This document shows, piece by piece, positions 28,761-36,373 of a DNA stretch of 64,000 nt. Location of the stretch: NCBI RefSeq assembly GCF_004000925.1, contig NZ_BIME01000007.1:248001-312000 (forward strand). The letters run 5' to 3'. The position numbers and the translations under genes are program-made. Origin of the DNA: Paenibacillus illinoisensis NBRC 15959 (lineage in GTDB: Bacteria; Bacillota; Bacilli; Paenibacillales; Paenibacillaceae). The first letter of the stretch is position 1. The number at the start of each line of letters is the position of its first letter. The notes under the pieces were generated by a model, which saw nothing but the letters and a program-made list of their open reading frames with translations, did no database searches and had not been told where the DNA came from.

Positions 28761-30017
28761 ATGATCGACATTATCGCGCTTCGAAGAGAGCTGCATCAAT
28801 ATCCCGAATTGGGATTCACGGAATTTCGTACCGCTACGAAAGTTGTACAGATGTTAACAGCGTTAGGCTATCGTGTGACGTATGGAAAAGATGCCATTGA
28901 TGACACGTCCCGGCGGGGGCTGCCCAAACCGGAAGTACTGGAAGATGCCTATCAGCGTGCTCTTCAGGAAGGAGCGGACCCCGCTATCGTGGAACAGATG
29001 CGCGGCGGATTTACCGCTGTTGTCGCCGAGCTGGATGGAATTCAGGAAGGGTCGACAACGGCATTTCGCTTCGACATGGATGCACTGCCGATTCGTGAAA
29101 GCGGGCAGGACAAGCACGTGCCACAGTCGGGGCAGTTCCGCTCGAAACATGAAGGCATCATGCACGCATGCGCACATGACGGGCATACCAGCATTGGTCT
29201 AGCACTGGCAGAACGGTTAAGCGACCGACAATTCGCCGGGACGGTTCGTCTGCTGTTCCAGCCTGCCGAAGAGGGAGTACGCGGTGCATATGCCATGGTG
29301 GAAAAAGGCATGCTGGATCAGGTGGATCGCCTGTTCTGCATGCATCTCGGCACTGACGTATCATCCGGTCATGTCAAAGGGGCCTCCGCTGGTTTCCTGG
29401 CAACGACGAAGCTGGAAGCGCACTTTACGGGGGTATCCTCGCATGCGGGAGCTTCACCTGAAGAAGGGCGGAATGCGCTGCTTGGTGCGGCAACTGCCAT
29501 GTTAAACATTCATGCCCTGCCAAGATTCAGTACAGCCGATACACGGATCAATGTGGGCATTTTGGAAGGAGGAACTGGCGCGAACATCATTGCCGAGCAC
29601 GCTCGCATGGTGATTGAGACGCGTTCCACGAAGGAAGAAACGAATCTTGAACTGGAGCGGCGTGTGCGTCAGATTCTGGAGCATAGTGCAGCCATGCATG
29701 AGTTAAGGGTTACCGTTGAGATTGTAGGCGGAGCTATTCCGATCAGGTGTGATATGGAACTTGCGGAGCTTGCCGTGAAGAAGGCAGAAGGGATATCCGG
29801 AATAAGACATGCTGAAGCGATCTCGGATGGCGCTGCTCTGGGAAGCGAGGATGCCAGCTATATGATCAAACGTGTACAGGAGCAGGGTGGACTTGCCACG
29901 TATATGATTGTGGGCAGTGACCTGCCCGCACCCCACCACCATCCTGAATTCGATATCGATGAAGCGGTTCTCGCGCCGGCGGTGGAATGGCTGGAACGAT
30001 TGGCTCGCAGCGTTTAA
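28761..30017 (+). CDS. M20-family amidohydrolase, AbgA-like
   Basis: A 418-residue metal-dependent amidohydrolase. The family signatures are intact: RRELHQYPELGFTEFRTA at the N-terminus, FRFDMDALPI (first metal site), HACAHDGHTS (second), QPAEEGVRGA with the catalytic Glu, and a C-terminal PAPHHHPEFDIDE. It has the extra segment after LGYRV found in AbgA, the p-aminobenzoyl-glutamate hydrolase subunit. The gene sits directly behind the AbgT transporter, and no separate AbgB-type partner gene is present, so the enzyme may be homomeric or act on other N-acyl amino acids. Confidence 0.88.
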   Translation: MIDIIALRRELHQYPELGFTEFRTATKVVQMLTALGYRVTYGKDAIDDTSRRGLPKPEVLEDAYQRALQEGADPAIVEQMRGGFTAVVAELDGIQEGSTTAFRFDMDALPIRESGQDKHVPQSGQFRSKHEGIMHACAHDGHTSIGLALAERLSDRQFAGTVRLLFQPAEEGVRGAYAMVEKGMLDQVDRLFCMHLGTDVSSGHVKGASAGFLATTKLEAHFTGVSSHAGASPEEGRNALLGAATAMLNIHALPRFSTADTRINVGILEGGTGANIIAEHARMVIETRSTKEETNLELERRVRQILEHSAAMHELRVTVEIVGGAIPIRCDMELAELAVKKAEGISGIRHAEAISDGAALGSEDASYMIKRVQEQGGLATYMIVGSDLPAPHHHPEFDIDEAVLAPAVEWLERLARSV

Positions 30018-30049
30018 AGCAGCAGAGATGGCACATTAGCAGGCAACAA

Positions 30050-30088
30050 AAAAGGACATGAGAGCGTGATGCTCTCATGTCCTTTTGA
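30050..30088. terminator. Bidirectional terminator after AbgT operon
   Basis: AAAGGACATGAGAGC pairs perfectly with GCTCTCATGTCCTTT, flanked by an A-run on the left and TTTT on the right. It can end transcripts from both the plus-strand amidohydrolase and the minus-strand propeller gene. Confidence 0.88.
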
Positions 30089-30104
30089 GATTTCGTGGAC
30101 TCGG

Positions 30105-30146
30105 TATGCAGCAGGCAGCTGCTGGAACAGCCGCCTGCTGCATACT
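30105..30146. repeat. Second hairpin between convergent genes
   Basis: GTATGCAGCAGGC (30105-30117) is a perfect 13-base match to the reverse complement of 30134-30146. It lies just beyond the stop of the minus-strand propeller gene. It has no T-run on the minus strand, so it is either an additional barrier to read-through or an mRNA 3' stabiliser. Confidence 0.6.
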
Positions 30147-30149
30147 GAA

Positions 30150-31733
30150 TTATTTTTTCTCAAAAAAGCTAAGTGTCCCTGTGCTCTCATCCGCACTAAC
30201 AAATACGCTGCGGCCGTTAACCCGGTGGATTCCTTCCGGTGACTCACCAGCTGTCGGAATCAGGCCAAGGTAGGCAGGGTTTACCGGGTCAGCGAGATCG
30301 AAGAACAAAATGGCATCGGCCCGTTCAGAGGCTACGGCAGCATAGGTTGTGCCGTCTACAGTGGATACCGTCAGATTTTCGACCTCACTGCCTTTGTTGG
30401 GACTGCGATCATCCGGATATAAACCAACCTTGGCGGTTGCATCATCGATCAGGTTTTGGCTGTCATATACCCGCTTGCTCTGCAAATCCCAGACGGCGAT
30501 ATTGCGTCCGCCTGCTTTAACACCATCGTCAAACTCGTCTTTGCCCAAGTCGCCTTCATTGGCAGTCAGCAGGTATTTGCCATCTGCAGAGAATGCAATA
30601 CCGTCTGGCTCATAGCGGGCTGTCAGGCTCTCGGTGAACTGAATGACACCGTCATCGTTCAGATCGGCTTGATGTGAGGTAGTACCAAGCGAGAAGATCG
30701 AGCTGATCTGTTTCGTTTGCAGGTCGATGATGGCAATGACATTGTTCTCCTGCAATGTAACAGCTGCGGTTTTGCTGTCCGGGCTGATGGCAACATACTC
30801 TGGCTGCGGGTCATGCGGATAGCTTGCACCGCTCACATCTTCCAGAGACACAGGCAGGTTGGTTACCTCTCCTTCAAGGACGTTTCCGCCGGCAAACGAT
30901 ACAATCATGATGCTGCCTGGGCGTTTGGCATTAGGGTAATCGATCTCGTCCGCAGCCTTGTTCAGTTCTTCATCTTCGATTGCGATCACGGCTTGCAATC
31001 CATCCGGGGATAATGCGATGGAGTCTGGCCCGACCCCAAGCTCATACGTCTTCACGGTTTTGTAGGTTGCAAGATCAACAACCGCCAGTAGCCCCTTGTT
31101 CGCCTCGGTATCTGTATCGCCGGTACGAATAACGGCGAGGCCATATTTGCCGTCCTTGGATACGGTTACGCTAGTTACCTCTGCTTTGGCAGAGAGATCA
31201 TGGAAGCTGACGGTTTTCAGAACGTTCACGTTGTTCAGATCAGCAATATCCAGCACGGAAATGCTGCCATTGTCTGCTTCAGTTACGAGGAGGCGCTGAC
31301 CGTCCGGGGTAGAGGCAGCGATTTCGGCTTTGCCGCTTGGCATCTGGAAGGCCGCTGTCTGTTCAAATCCGGTTTTATTTTGGCGCAGGATCACCTGATC
31401 CGTAATCCGTTTCAACGTTTGTGGGGAAACGTATGTCGTTCCTTTCGTAACATAACTTTTGCTGTCCAGCTGCGTTTGTACCCCGTTAATGGTAGCTGTA
31501 GCTGTTCCGACCGGAAGCTGCACTCGGACTTCACCCAACTGGATGTCGGCACTGCGACTGCTGCTGTCCCAAGTGACGGTTCCCTGCATATTTTGAATGG
31601 CTGTTCGTAGTACGACATGATTAGTAGATTCGGATGCGCTTGCCGCATGAACCATCGATGTGTAGCTGGCTGCTCCTGCGCCGAGTATAGCTGTCATGGA
31701 CAAAACGGCGAGCCATTGATTTCTCTTTTTCAC
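30150..31733 (-). CDS. Secreted stalk-domain / choice-of-anchor-I beta-propeller protein
   Basis: A 527-residue exported protein with a GTG start after AAGGGG. Signal peptide: residues 1-30, ending near VHA|AS. Residues about 40-110 form a copper-amine-oxidase-like stalk domain (TATINGVQTQLDSKSYV, TTYVSPQTLKRI). Residues 120-527 are WD40/YVTN-like propeller blades: LLVTEADNGSISVLDIADLN, then PQPEYVAISPDSKTAAVTLQ, then GKYLLTANEGDLG, which match choice-of-anchor-I and esterase-like phytase proteins. It could hydrolyse extracellular phosphate esters, but no catalytic residue can be named. A Pho-box-like promoter precedes it, supporting a role in phosphate starvation. Confidence 0.82.
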   Translation of the reverse strand: MKKRNQWLAVLSMTAILGAGAASYTSMVHAASASESTNHVVLRTAIQNMQGTVTWDSSSRSADIQLGEVRVQLPVGTATATINGVQTQLDSKSYVTKGTTYVSPQTLKRITDQVILRQNKTGFEQTAAFQMPSGKAEIAASTPDGQRLLVTEADNGSISVLDIADLNNVNVLKTVSFHDLSAKAEVTSVTVSKDGKYGLAVIRTGDTDTEANKGLLAVVDLATYKTVKTYELGVGPDSIALSPDGLQAVIAIEDEELNKAADEIDYPNAKRPGSIMIVSFAGGNVLEGEVTNLPVSLEDVSGASYPHDPQPEYVAISPDSKTAAVTLQENNVIAIIDLQTKQISSIFSLGTTSHQADLNDDGVIQFTESLTARYEPDGIAFSADGKYLLTANEGDLGKDEFDDGVKAGGRNIAVWDLQSKRVYDSQNLIDDATAKVGLYPDDRSPNKGSEVENLTVSTVDGTTYAAVASERADAILFFDLADPVNPAYLGLIPTAGESPEGIHRVNGRSVFVSADESTGTLSFFEKK

Positions 31734-31785
31734 AGTTCCAGATCCCCTTTACCGATTCATGGTTGATAGTATGTACAATTGTTTT

Positions 31786-31839
31786 AGTATAGGGGCGAAT
31801 TGTTAAGCCGAGGTTAGCGAACTAAAGCAGTTTTGTAAA
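31786..31839 (-). promoter_or_regulatory. Pho box and -10 of propeller-protein promoter
   Basis: On the minus strand hexamers TTTACA, GCTTTA, CTAACC and TTAACA start exactly 11 bases apart (plus-strand 31834-31839, 31823-31828, 31812-31817, 31801-31806). The outer two are perfect PhoP half-sites, the inner two weaker. TATACT at 31786-31791 lies nine bases after the last hexamer, the spacing known for Bacillus Pho promoters. Confidence 0.65.
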
Positions 31840-31864
31840 AATATCGAGTAATGACATCCAAGTG

Positions 31865-31907
31865 AAAAAAGCCTACTGGCAGAGCAGAGCTCAGTCCAAT
31901 AGGCTTT
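31865..31907 (-). terminator. Terminator after SDR gene
   Basis: On the minus strand AAAGCCTATTGG pairs with CCAGTAGGCTTT and runs into a T-tract, 37 bases after the SDR stop codon. Confidence 0.82.
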
Positions 31908-31943
31908 ACTTGGTATATGGAAACCATGTGGAAATGTACAGAC

Positions 31944-32726
31944 TTAGAACCAGCGGCTCAGGTCTGGATATCCGGTCGTTGCCCAAGCTCCATCCACGAT
32001 GAGGCTGGAACCGGACACATATCCTGCATCTTCGCTCGCAAGGAACAGGGCAGGTCCCGTCATTTCTTCCGGCTGAGCAGCACGTTTCATCGGAATCCGT
32101 TCCATGTAGGCTTCTTTGATATCTGCGTTGGAGAGCAGTTCCGCAGTTAATGGTGTATCGATGAGACCCGGTAGAATGGCATTAACACGAATGCCGTTAC
32201 GCGCCATTTCGAGCGCTCCATTCTTGGTAAGCATTTCGACACCAGCTTTGGCAGAGGCATAGGCCGATCCGGCATACATAGGCACGTGGGAGTTGAGGGA
32301 AGCCACGTTTACGATGGCTCCGCCACCATGTTTAGCCATCTCAAGGGCTTCATGCTTCATGCTCAGGAAGACACCTTTCATGCACAGATCCACGGTGAAG
32401 TCCCAATCTTTCTCCGATAGTTCCGTAATGACGCCTGCACGGGAGGCACCTGCCACATTAAAGGCCAGATCGAGTTTGCCAAATTGTTTGACAGCGGCAC
32501 TCACCATTTCTTCAATATCGTTTTCAACGGTTACATTGGCTTTAACACCGAAGAACCGTTCCCCAAGTTCACCCTGGATAGCGTCCAGACGTTCTGTATT
32601 CAGATCGGCAGCAAGGACGGAAGCTCCTTCTTGGACAAGGCGTCTTGCAATGGCATATCCGATACCAGATGCCGCACCTGTAACAACCGCAACTTTACCT
32701 GCAAATCGATTCTCAAATGGATTCAT
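31944..32726 (-). CDS. Short-chain dehydrogenase/reductase
   Basis: A 260-residue NAD(P)-dependent oxidoreductase. The start at 32726 (MNPFENRFAGKV) is fixed by GGAG about nine bases upstream. The Rossmann motif is TGAASGIGYAIA near residues 16-27; the catalytic tetrad follows as FNVAGA (replacing the usual NNAG), Ser in NVASLNSH and YASAK. The cofactor-strand residue Asp in AADLNTER suggests preference for NAD(H). The gene is divergent from a LysR regulator, a common control pair. The substrate is unknown. Confidence 0.9.
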   Translation of the reverse strand: MNPFENRFAGKVAVVTGAASGIGYAIARRLVQEGASVLAADLNTERLDAIQGELGERFFGVKANVTVENDIEEMVSAAVKQFGKLDLAFNVAGASRAGVITELSEKDWDFTVDLCMKGVFLSMKHEALEMAKHGGGAIVNVASLNSHVPMYAGSAYASAKAGVEMLTKNGALEMARNGIRVNAILPGLIDTPLTAELLSNADIKEAYMERIPMKRAAQPEEMTGPALFLASEDAGYVSGSSLIVDGAWATTGYPDLSRWF

Positions 32727-32875
32727 ATGTAGCACTCCTCTGTCGGTTAAAATAAAAAAATGATTTCGCTTACATTCATCTTCAATCCAAGTATACTTAA
32801 TTATATGATTCATGTATATTTAACAAAAATGCACTTAACATAAAATAAATTAATGTAAGGATTGGGAGTTAAACG

Positions 32876-33769
32876 ATGAATCTGGAACAAATGGTGTATG
32901 TACTTGAAGTTGAAAAGACCAAATCCATTACCGTTGCTGCTGCAACATTATCGGTCACGCAGTCCACGATCAGTCAGGCGATCACACGTCTGGAGCATGA
33001 GCTGGGCATGCCATTGTTCAGCCGGTCCCGTAACGGTGCGTATGTATTGGAACAGGCCAAGCCTATTTTGGACAAAATGAAATCGGTTGTTGATACGGTC
33101 CGAAACATTAAGGAGGATGCCCAGTATATAGGGGAATCGATCCATGGAGAACTCCGATTGTCAGCCATACCTGGAGGAATTCCGGGCATCATACCTACCA
33201 TTGCGAGTTTGAAGAAACGATATCCGGATCTGAAATTCGAGCTGTCCGAAAGTGCTGCTCGCAACATTATCAGAGATGTGCGGAACAAGCAGGTCGATCT
33301 CGGTCTAATCGCTCTATATACAGATGATATGGAGCAGCATCTGGAAGGATTGCGCTTTGTTCCCATTGATGAAGGGGTGATGCGTGCCTGTGTGAATCAT
33401 ACCAATCGCTTGGCTGGCAAGAAGTCGATCACCATGCATGAATTGAAAAGCGAGACACTGGTGTTATTTAATGACGAATTGGTGGATTTGTTTGTAGGGG
33501 AGCTTTCGCAGACGGTAGGAGAGGTGAATGTATTGTTCCGAACGAACAATTCTGAAGTGGTCAATGCCGCCCTTGCCCAGCTGGATGCGGTGACGATCGG
33601 TCATGAATATTCATTCACACATGACAGAAGTGTCCTGCATCATGACTTCTCCATCCTGGAAATTGAAGATGTACAGCGTGCGATTTCCATTGGATGGGTT
33701 ATGCGTGAGAGCAAATCATCTAATCTCATCGTCAAGCGGTTTCTGGATCGTTTTCAGTATGAAGGATAG
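32876..33769 (+). CDS. LysR-family transcriptional regulator
   Basis: A 297-residue regulator with GGGAG before the ATG. The helix-turn-helix lies in residues 1-60 (ITVAAATLSVTQSTISQAITRLEHELG) and the effector domain covers about 90-295. It is divergent from the SDR gene with 149 bases between the start codons; this AT-rich space contains ATATACATGAATCATATAAT, an imperfect dyad suitable for a LysR T-N11-A site. It probably controls the dehydrogenase and itself. Confidence 0.9.
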   Translation: MNLEQMVYVLEVEKTKSITVAAATLSVTQSTISQAITRLEHELGMPLFSRSRNGAYVLEQAKPILDKMKSVVDTVRNIKEDAQYIGESIHGELRLSAIPGGIPGIIPTIASLKKRYPDLKFELSESAARNIIRDVRNKQVDLGLIALYTDDMEQHLEGLRFVPIDEGVMRACVNHTNRLAGKKSITMHELKSETLVLFNDELVDLFVGELSQTVGEVNVLFRTNNSEVVNAALAQLDAVTIGHEYSFTHDRSVLHHDFSILEIEDVQRAISIGWVMRESKSSNLIVKRFLDRFQYEG

Positions 33770-33903
33770 CGTTTTATTCATTCTCTGAATGAGCCCGAAA
33801 AAGCAGGAAGGTCAAAAAAGGTCAAATCAAAAGAAACAAGGATCTATTCTCGAGCAGTGAATCATATTGAAGAAAAATCATTTTTTTTCGGCTCTTACGT
33901 ATT

Positions 33904-33932
33904 TTGAGCATCATCCACAAGAGGATTATAAT
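33904..33932 (+). promoter_or_regulatory. Sigma-A promoter of hsp20 gene
   Basis: TTGAGC (33904-33909), a 17-base spacer and perfect TATAAT (33927-33932). No CIRCE or CtsR repeat is visible next to it. Confidence 0.6.
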
Positions 33933-33981
33933 AATCCATGTAAGCAACAACAAACCAATCACATATAAGGAGATGATGTTC

Positions 33982-34425
33982 ATGTTTGATCTGATCCCGT
34001 TTCGTAAACGAAATGAAGACCTGTTCGGACACATGCTGAAATCCTTCAATGATATGGTTGACAGCCCGTGGCTTGCTCCCTTTGGAACCGGCAGCCAGCC
34101 ATTCCGGACGGATATTCGTGAGGAAGATGGGAAATATTTGATTGAAGCTGATCTGCCTGGTATCGCCAAGCAGGATATCGATATTCAGGTACAGGGCAAT
34201 GAACTGGTGATCCGTGCGAAACGTAATGAGTTTCATGAACAGAAGGATGATTCGAATCGAATTATTCGGCAGGAGCGCAGGTCCGGTGAATTCCTCCGGG
34301 GTTTCTATATGGAACATATCGATGAGGAGAACATTAAGGCTCGATTGGAAGATGGCGTGCTGAAGCTTGAAATTCCGAAACGTTCAGGAGACGATCATAC
34401 GCACAGACGTATTCAAATTGATTAA
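33982..34425 (+). CDS. Hsp20/alpha-crystallin small heat-shock protein
   Basis: A 147-residue chaperone. The start at 33982 (MFDLIPFRKRNEDL) is the usual family N-terminus and has AAGGAG nine bases upstream. The alpha-crystallin domain covers about 40-135: FRTDIREEDGKYLIEADLPG, then the beta-strand GNELVIRAKRNE, and the final ARLEDGVLKLEIPKR. The C-terminal I-x-I/V anchor is represented by RIQID. It binds unfolding proteins in the cytoplasm. It is monocistronic. Confidence 0.93.
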   Translation: MFDLIPFRKRNEDLFGHMLKSFNDMVDSPWLAPFGTGSQPFRTDIREEDGKYLIEADLPGIAKQDIDIQVQGNELVIRAKRNEFHEQKDDSNRIIRQERRSGEFLRGFYMEHIDEENIKARLEDGVLKLEIPKRSGDDHTHRRIQID

Positions 34426-34459
34426 TGATTTTACATGCAGCTGCTTGTATTCATAAAAG

Positions 34460-34536
34460 GTATCCCTCAAGGCGAACAGCATGGAGAGACATCCGTCAAA
34501 ATATTCCTCCATGCCATCCCTTGGGGGATTTTTTTC
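34460..34536 (+). terminator. Long terminator after hsp20
   Basis: TATCCCTCAAGG pairs with CCTTGGGGGAT and GCATGGAGA pairs with TCCTCCATGC inside it, followed by a seven-base T-run. Confidence 0.82.
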
Positions 34537-34554
34537 ATACCGAAGTTCTTATGA

Positions 34555-35109
34555 TCACTCTGCCGCAGCCAGCATGAGCTTATAAATTTGGCGGGTCGTG
34601 TTGACGTTTCTGACCGTCATATATTTATAGACAGAGGAGCCGACAAGCTTGTTCATCCCGCTGCGTCCCGCATCTTCTCTGCTTACTGAATACAAGATGG
34701 CTCCGGTAACGTATATCAATGTGCCCACTTCCGGTTTGAGGGGCAGCTTGTCCAACACCGAGACGTCATTGACTTCATCCCACAGAAACATCACGTCACT
34801 CTTGGCCTGCGCGTCATTTGTCCATTCCTCCGGCAGCGCCTGAAGCACAGTCTGCATTTCTTCCATATTGCGCACCACGACACGGATCTCTAATCCGAAC
34901 TCAGCAGTAATGGCTTGCTCCAGTATCTTGGATATCTCGGCGTTAGCGTGAATACGTTCCTGATCATCGGCGAAGATAATGTTACCCGTATTAATGTAAG
35001 TTACGACATTTTGCATGCCTGCTTGTTCAAAAGTTTCTTTCAGCTGCTTCATATTGATCTTATTGTTCCCGCCTACATTAATCCCCCGCAGCAAAGCAAC
35101 ATAAATCAT
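34555..35109 (-). CDS. DUF1697 protein
   Basis: A 184-residue soluble protein with the hallmark N-terminus of DUF1697: MIYVALLRGINVGGNNKINMKQL, followed by YINTGNIIFADD and a C-terminal SSVYKYMTVRNVNT (the TxRN signature). GGGGG precedes the ATG. The family fold is ferredoxin-like and the function is unknown. The gene is single. Confidence 0.9.
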   Translation of the reverse strand: MIYVALLRGINVGGNNKINMKQLKETFEQAGMQNVVTYINTGNIIFADDQERIHANAEISKILEQAITAEFGLEIRVVVRNMEEMQTVLQALPEEWTNDAQAKSDVMFLWDEVNDVSVLDKLPLKPEVGTLIYVTGAILYSVSREDAGRSGMNKLVGSSVYKYMTVRNVNTTRQIYKLMLAAAE

Positions 35110-35248
35110 GGTCTTCCCCCTAGTTCATCAGAGATAAATTCTTCTGAATGCAAATTTCAAGACACGTCCTAATTCGTTAGCGAAGCCATCGTAGTTGGGA
35201 ACAGCTGCGACCATCATTTTCAATCTTGCTTATTCTCACTCCGATGAT

Positions 35249-35899
35249 TTAACGAAGTGATAAATATTCAACTAAATGTGCGGTGTGCTCTACGCCGAGC
35301 AGATCAACCAATAAAGGTTCTATATGCTCCAAATATTCAGGTTTGGTTTCATAGGTCTCTTCATCCTTCACTTCTCCGCCGTAAGCGCGTGCCGCTTCAA
35401 TCAGGATGGCGAGTGCAGTGAACAGGTCAGACAATGAACCCGCAATACGCCGGGGCTCTCCGCCTTCAAAGGCAGCATACACAGGTGAGTTGGCTTCGCT
35501 TGTATCCACAATCAATGGATCATCATTGAAGTTGGCAATAACGACATGATTTGCTTTCCAGGAGGGCGACTCCACATATGGCTCATTCATGCCGATCCAG
35601 CGATAACCCTGCTGCTGGCGGTGCAGGTGCTCAGGGGCAACGAAGGATAACAGGGCCGCATCGCCAATTTCCACGGCCGCATTTTTCATTTTGAGTGTCC
35701 CTTCAGCTTTTGCATCTCTCATCTCATAATGGGTGTACAAATACACAAGCTCAGGTGAGAGAGGTATACGCTTGTCCACTTCGGGCAGGTTAGGTTGTTC
35801 ACGAGGGCGCAGATCATGTTGCTTGAAAAGTCCGTAAGCTTCATTGTATAAATCCTGCTGTTCAATAAACTGTTGTAAGGCAGCATCCAATTTTTGCAT
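35249..35899 (-). CDS. Probable SMI1/KNR4 (SUKH)-like protein
   Basis: A 216-residue soluble protein. The start at 35899 (MQKLDAALQQFIEQQ) has AGGAGG nine bases upstream; a longer frame to 35932 lacks a site. The pattern LSPELVYLYTHYEM, then GYRWIGMNEPY, then HVVIANFNDDPLIVDTSE, then IAGSLSDLFTALAILIEAA follows the order of SUKH-fold proteins (cell-surface-toxin immunity type). The assignment is by pattern, not by strict motif, so it is moderate. It stands alone with AGGAGG-type expression. Confidence 0.7.
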   Translation of the reverse strand: MQKLDAALQQFIEQQDLYNEAYGLFKQHDLRPREQPNLPEVDKRIPLSPELVYLYTHYEMRDAKAEGTLKMKNAAVEIGDAALLSFVAPEHLHRQQQGYRWIGMNEPYVESPSWKANHVVIANFNDDPLIVDTSEANSPVYAAFEGGEPRRIAGSLSDLFTALAILIEAARAYGGEVKDEETYETKPEYLEHIEPLLVDLLGVEHTAHLVEYLSLR

Positions 35900-36156
35900 G
35901 GTTTTAATTCCTCCTGATGTTGTGATTGTCATGTTAATCTATGTATAGGATCCAGTTACCATAGAAATTATACTATATCAAAATGGGAAAAGCTTACAAC
36001 CTGTTATGGTGGGAGTCGAGTGGAAATCTCGTGACTAGGACTGGACCAGAGGCTAAGCATTTCAATGGGGAAGACAGCTTGGGTGCAACGGAGCAGAAGG
36101 ATATTAAAGCGGCCTGCTTAAGGCCTAATTTGGTATGAATTCAAGAAAAAGATGAT
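35900..36156. other. Non-coding stretch before the Sde182-like gene
   Basis: About 260 bases between a minus-strand and a plus-strand gene. I see no ORF with a ribosome-binding site, no hairpin with a T-run and no recognisable RNA. The regulatory part of the 474-base gap begins at 36157. Confidence 0.5.
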
Positions 36157-36193
36157 TGAATACGTTTACATCAATTAATCAACATGCTATACT
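36157..36193 (+). promoter_or_regulatory. cre site overlapping a sigma-A promoter
   Basis: TGAATACGTTTACA at 36157-36170 matches the cre consensus TGWAANCGNTNWCA at 13 of 14 positions. Its last six bases, TTTACA, are the -35 element; after 17 bases comes -10 TATACT (36188-36193). A CcpA bound here would block RNA polymerase. Transcription would begin near 36200, seven bases before RAT 4. Confidence 0.72.
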
Positions 36194-36206
36194 TTTTTTC
36201 AAATAA

Positions 36207-36235
36207 GGATTGTTACTGTTTCGGCAGGCAAAACC
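36207..36235 (+). promoter_or_regulatory. LicT/BglG-type RAT site 4 (before Sde182-like lipoprotein)
   Basis: GGATTGTTACTG, loop TTTCGG, CAGGCAAAACC: a complete 29-nt RAT, closer to the textbook consensus than the three at the bgl locus. No antiterminator gene lies nearby; the only one in the window is licT, 29 kb upstream. Confidence 0.92.
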
Positions 36236-36290
36236 TGAACATCAATATGCGTGGATTCTGTCCATGGCGTATTCATGTTTGGGTTTTTTT
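36230..36290 (+). terminator. Conditional terminator overlapping RAT 4
   Basis: AAAACCTGAACATC pairs, with G-U wobbles, with CATGTTTGGGTTTT, extended inside by AATATGC/GCGTATT, then a seven-base T-run. It is in the leader of the next gene, 84 bases before its start. Confidence 0.88.
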
Positions 36291-36373
36291 GCATTCTACG
36301 GTCCATATTAAGGAATAGGAAAGCGCGCGCTGGTCATTCCCACACATCATGCTGAACAAGAAAGGGGAACATC

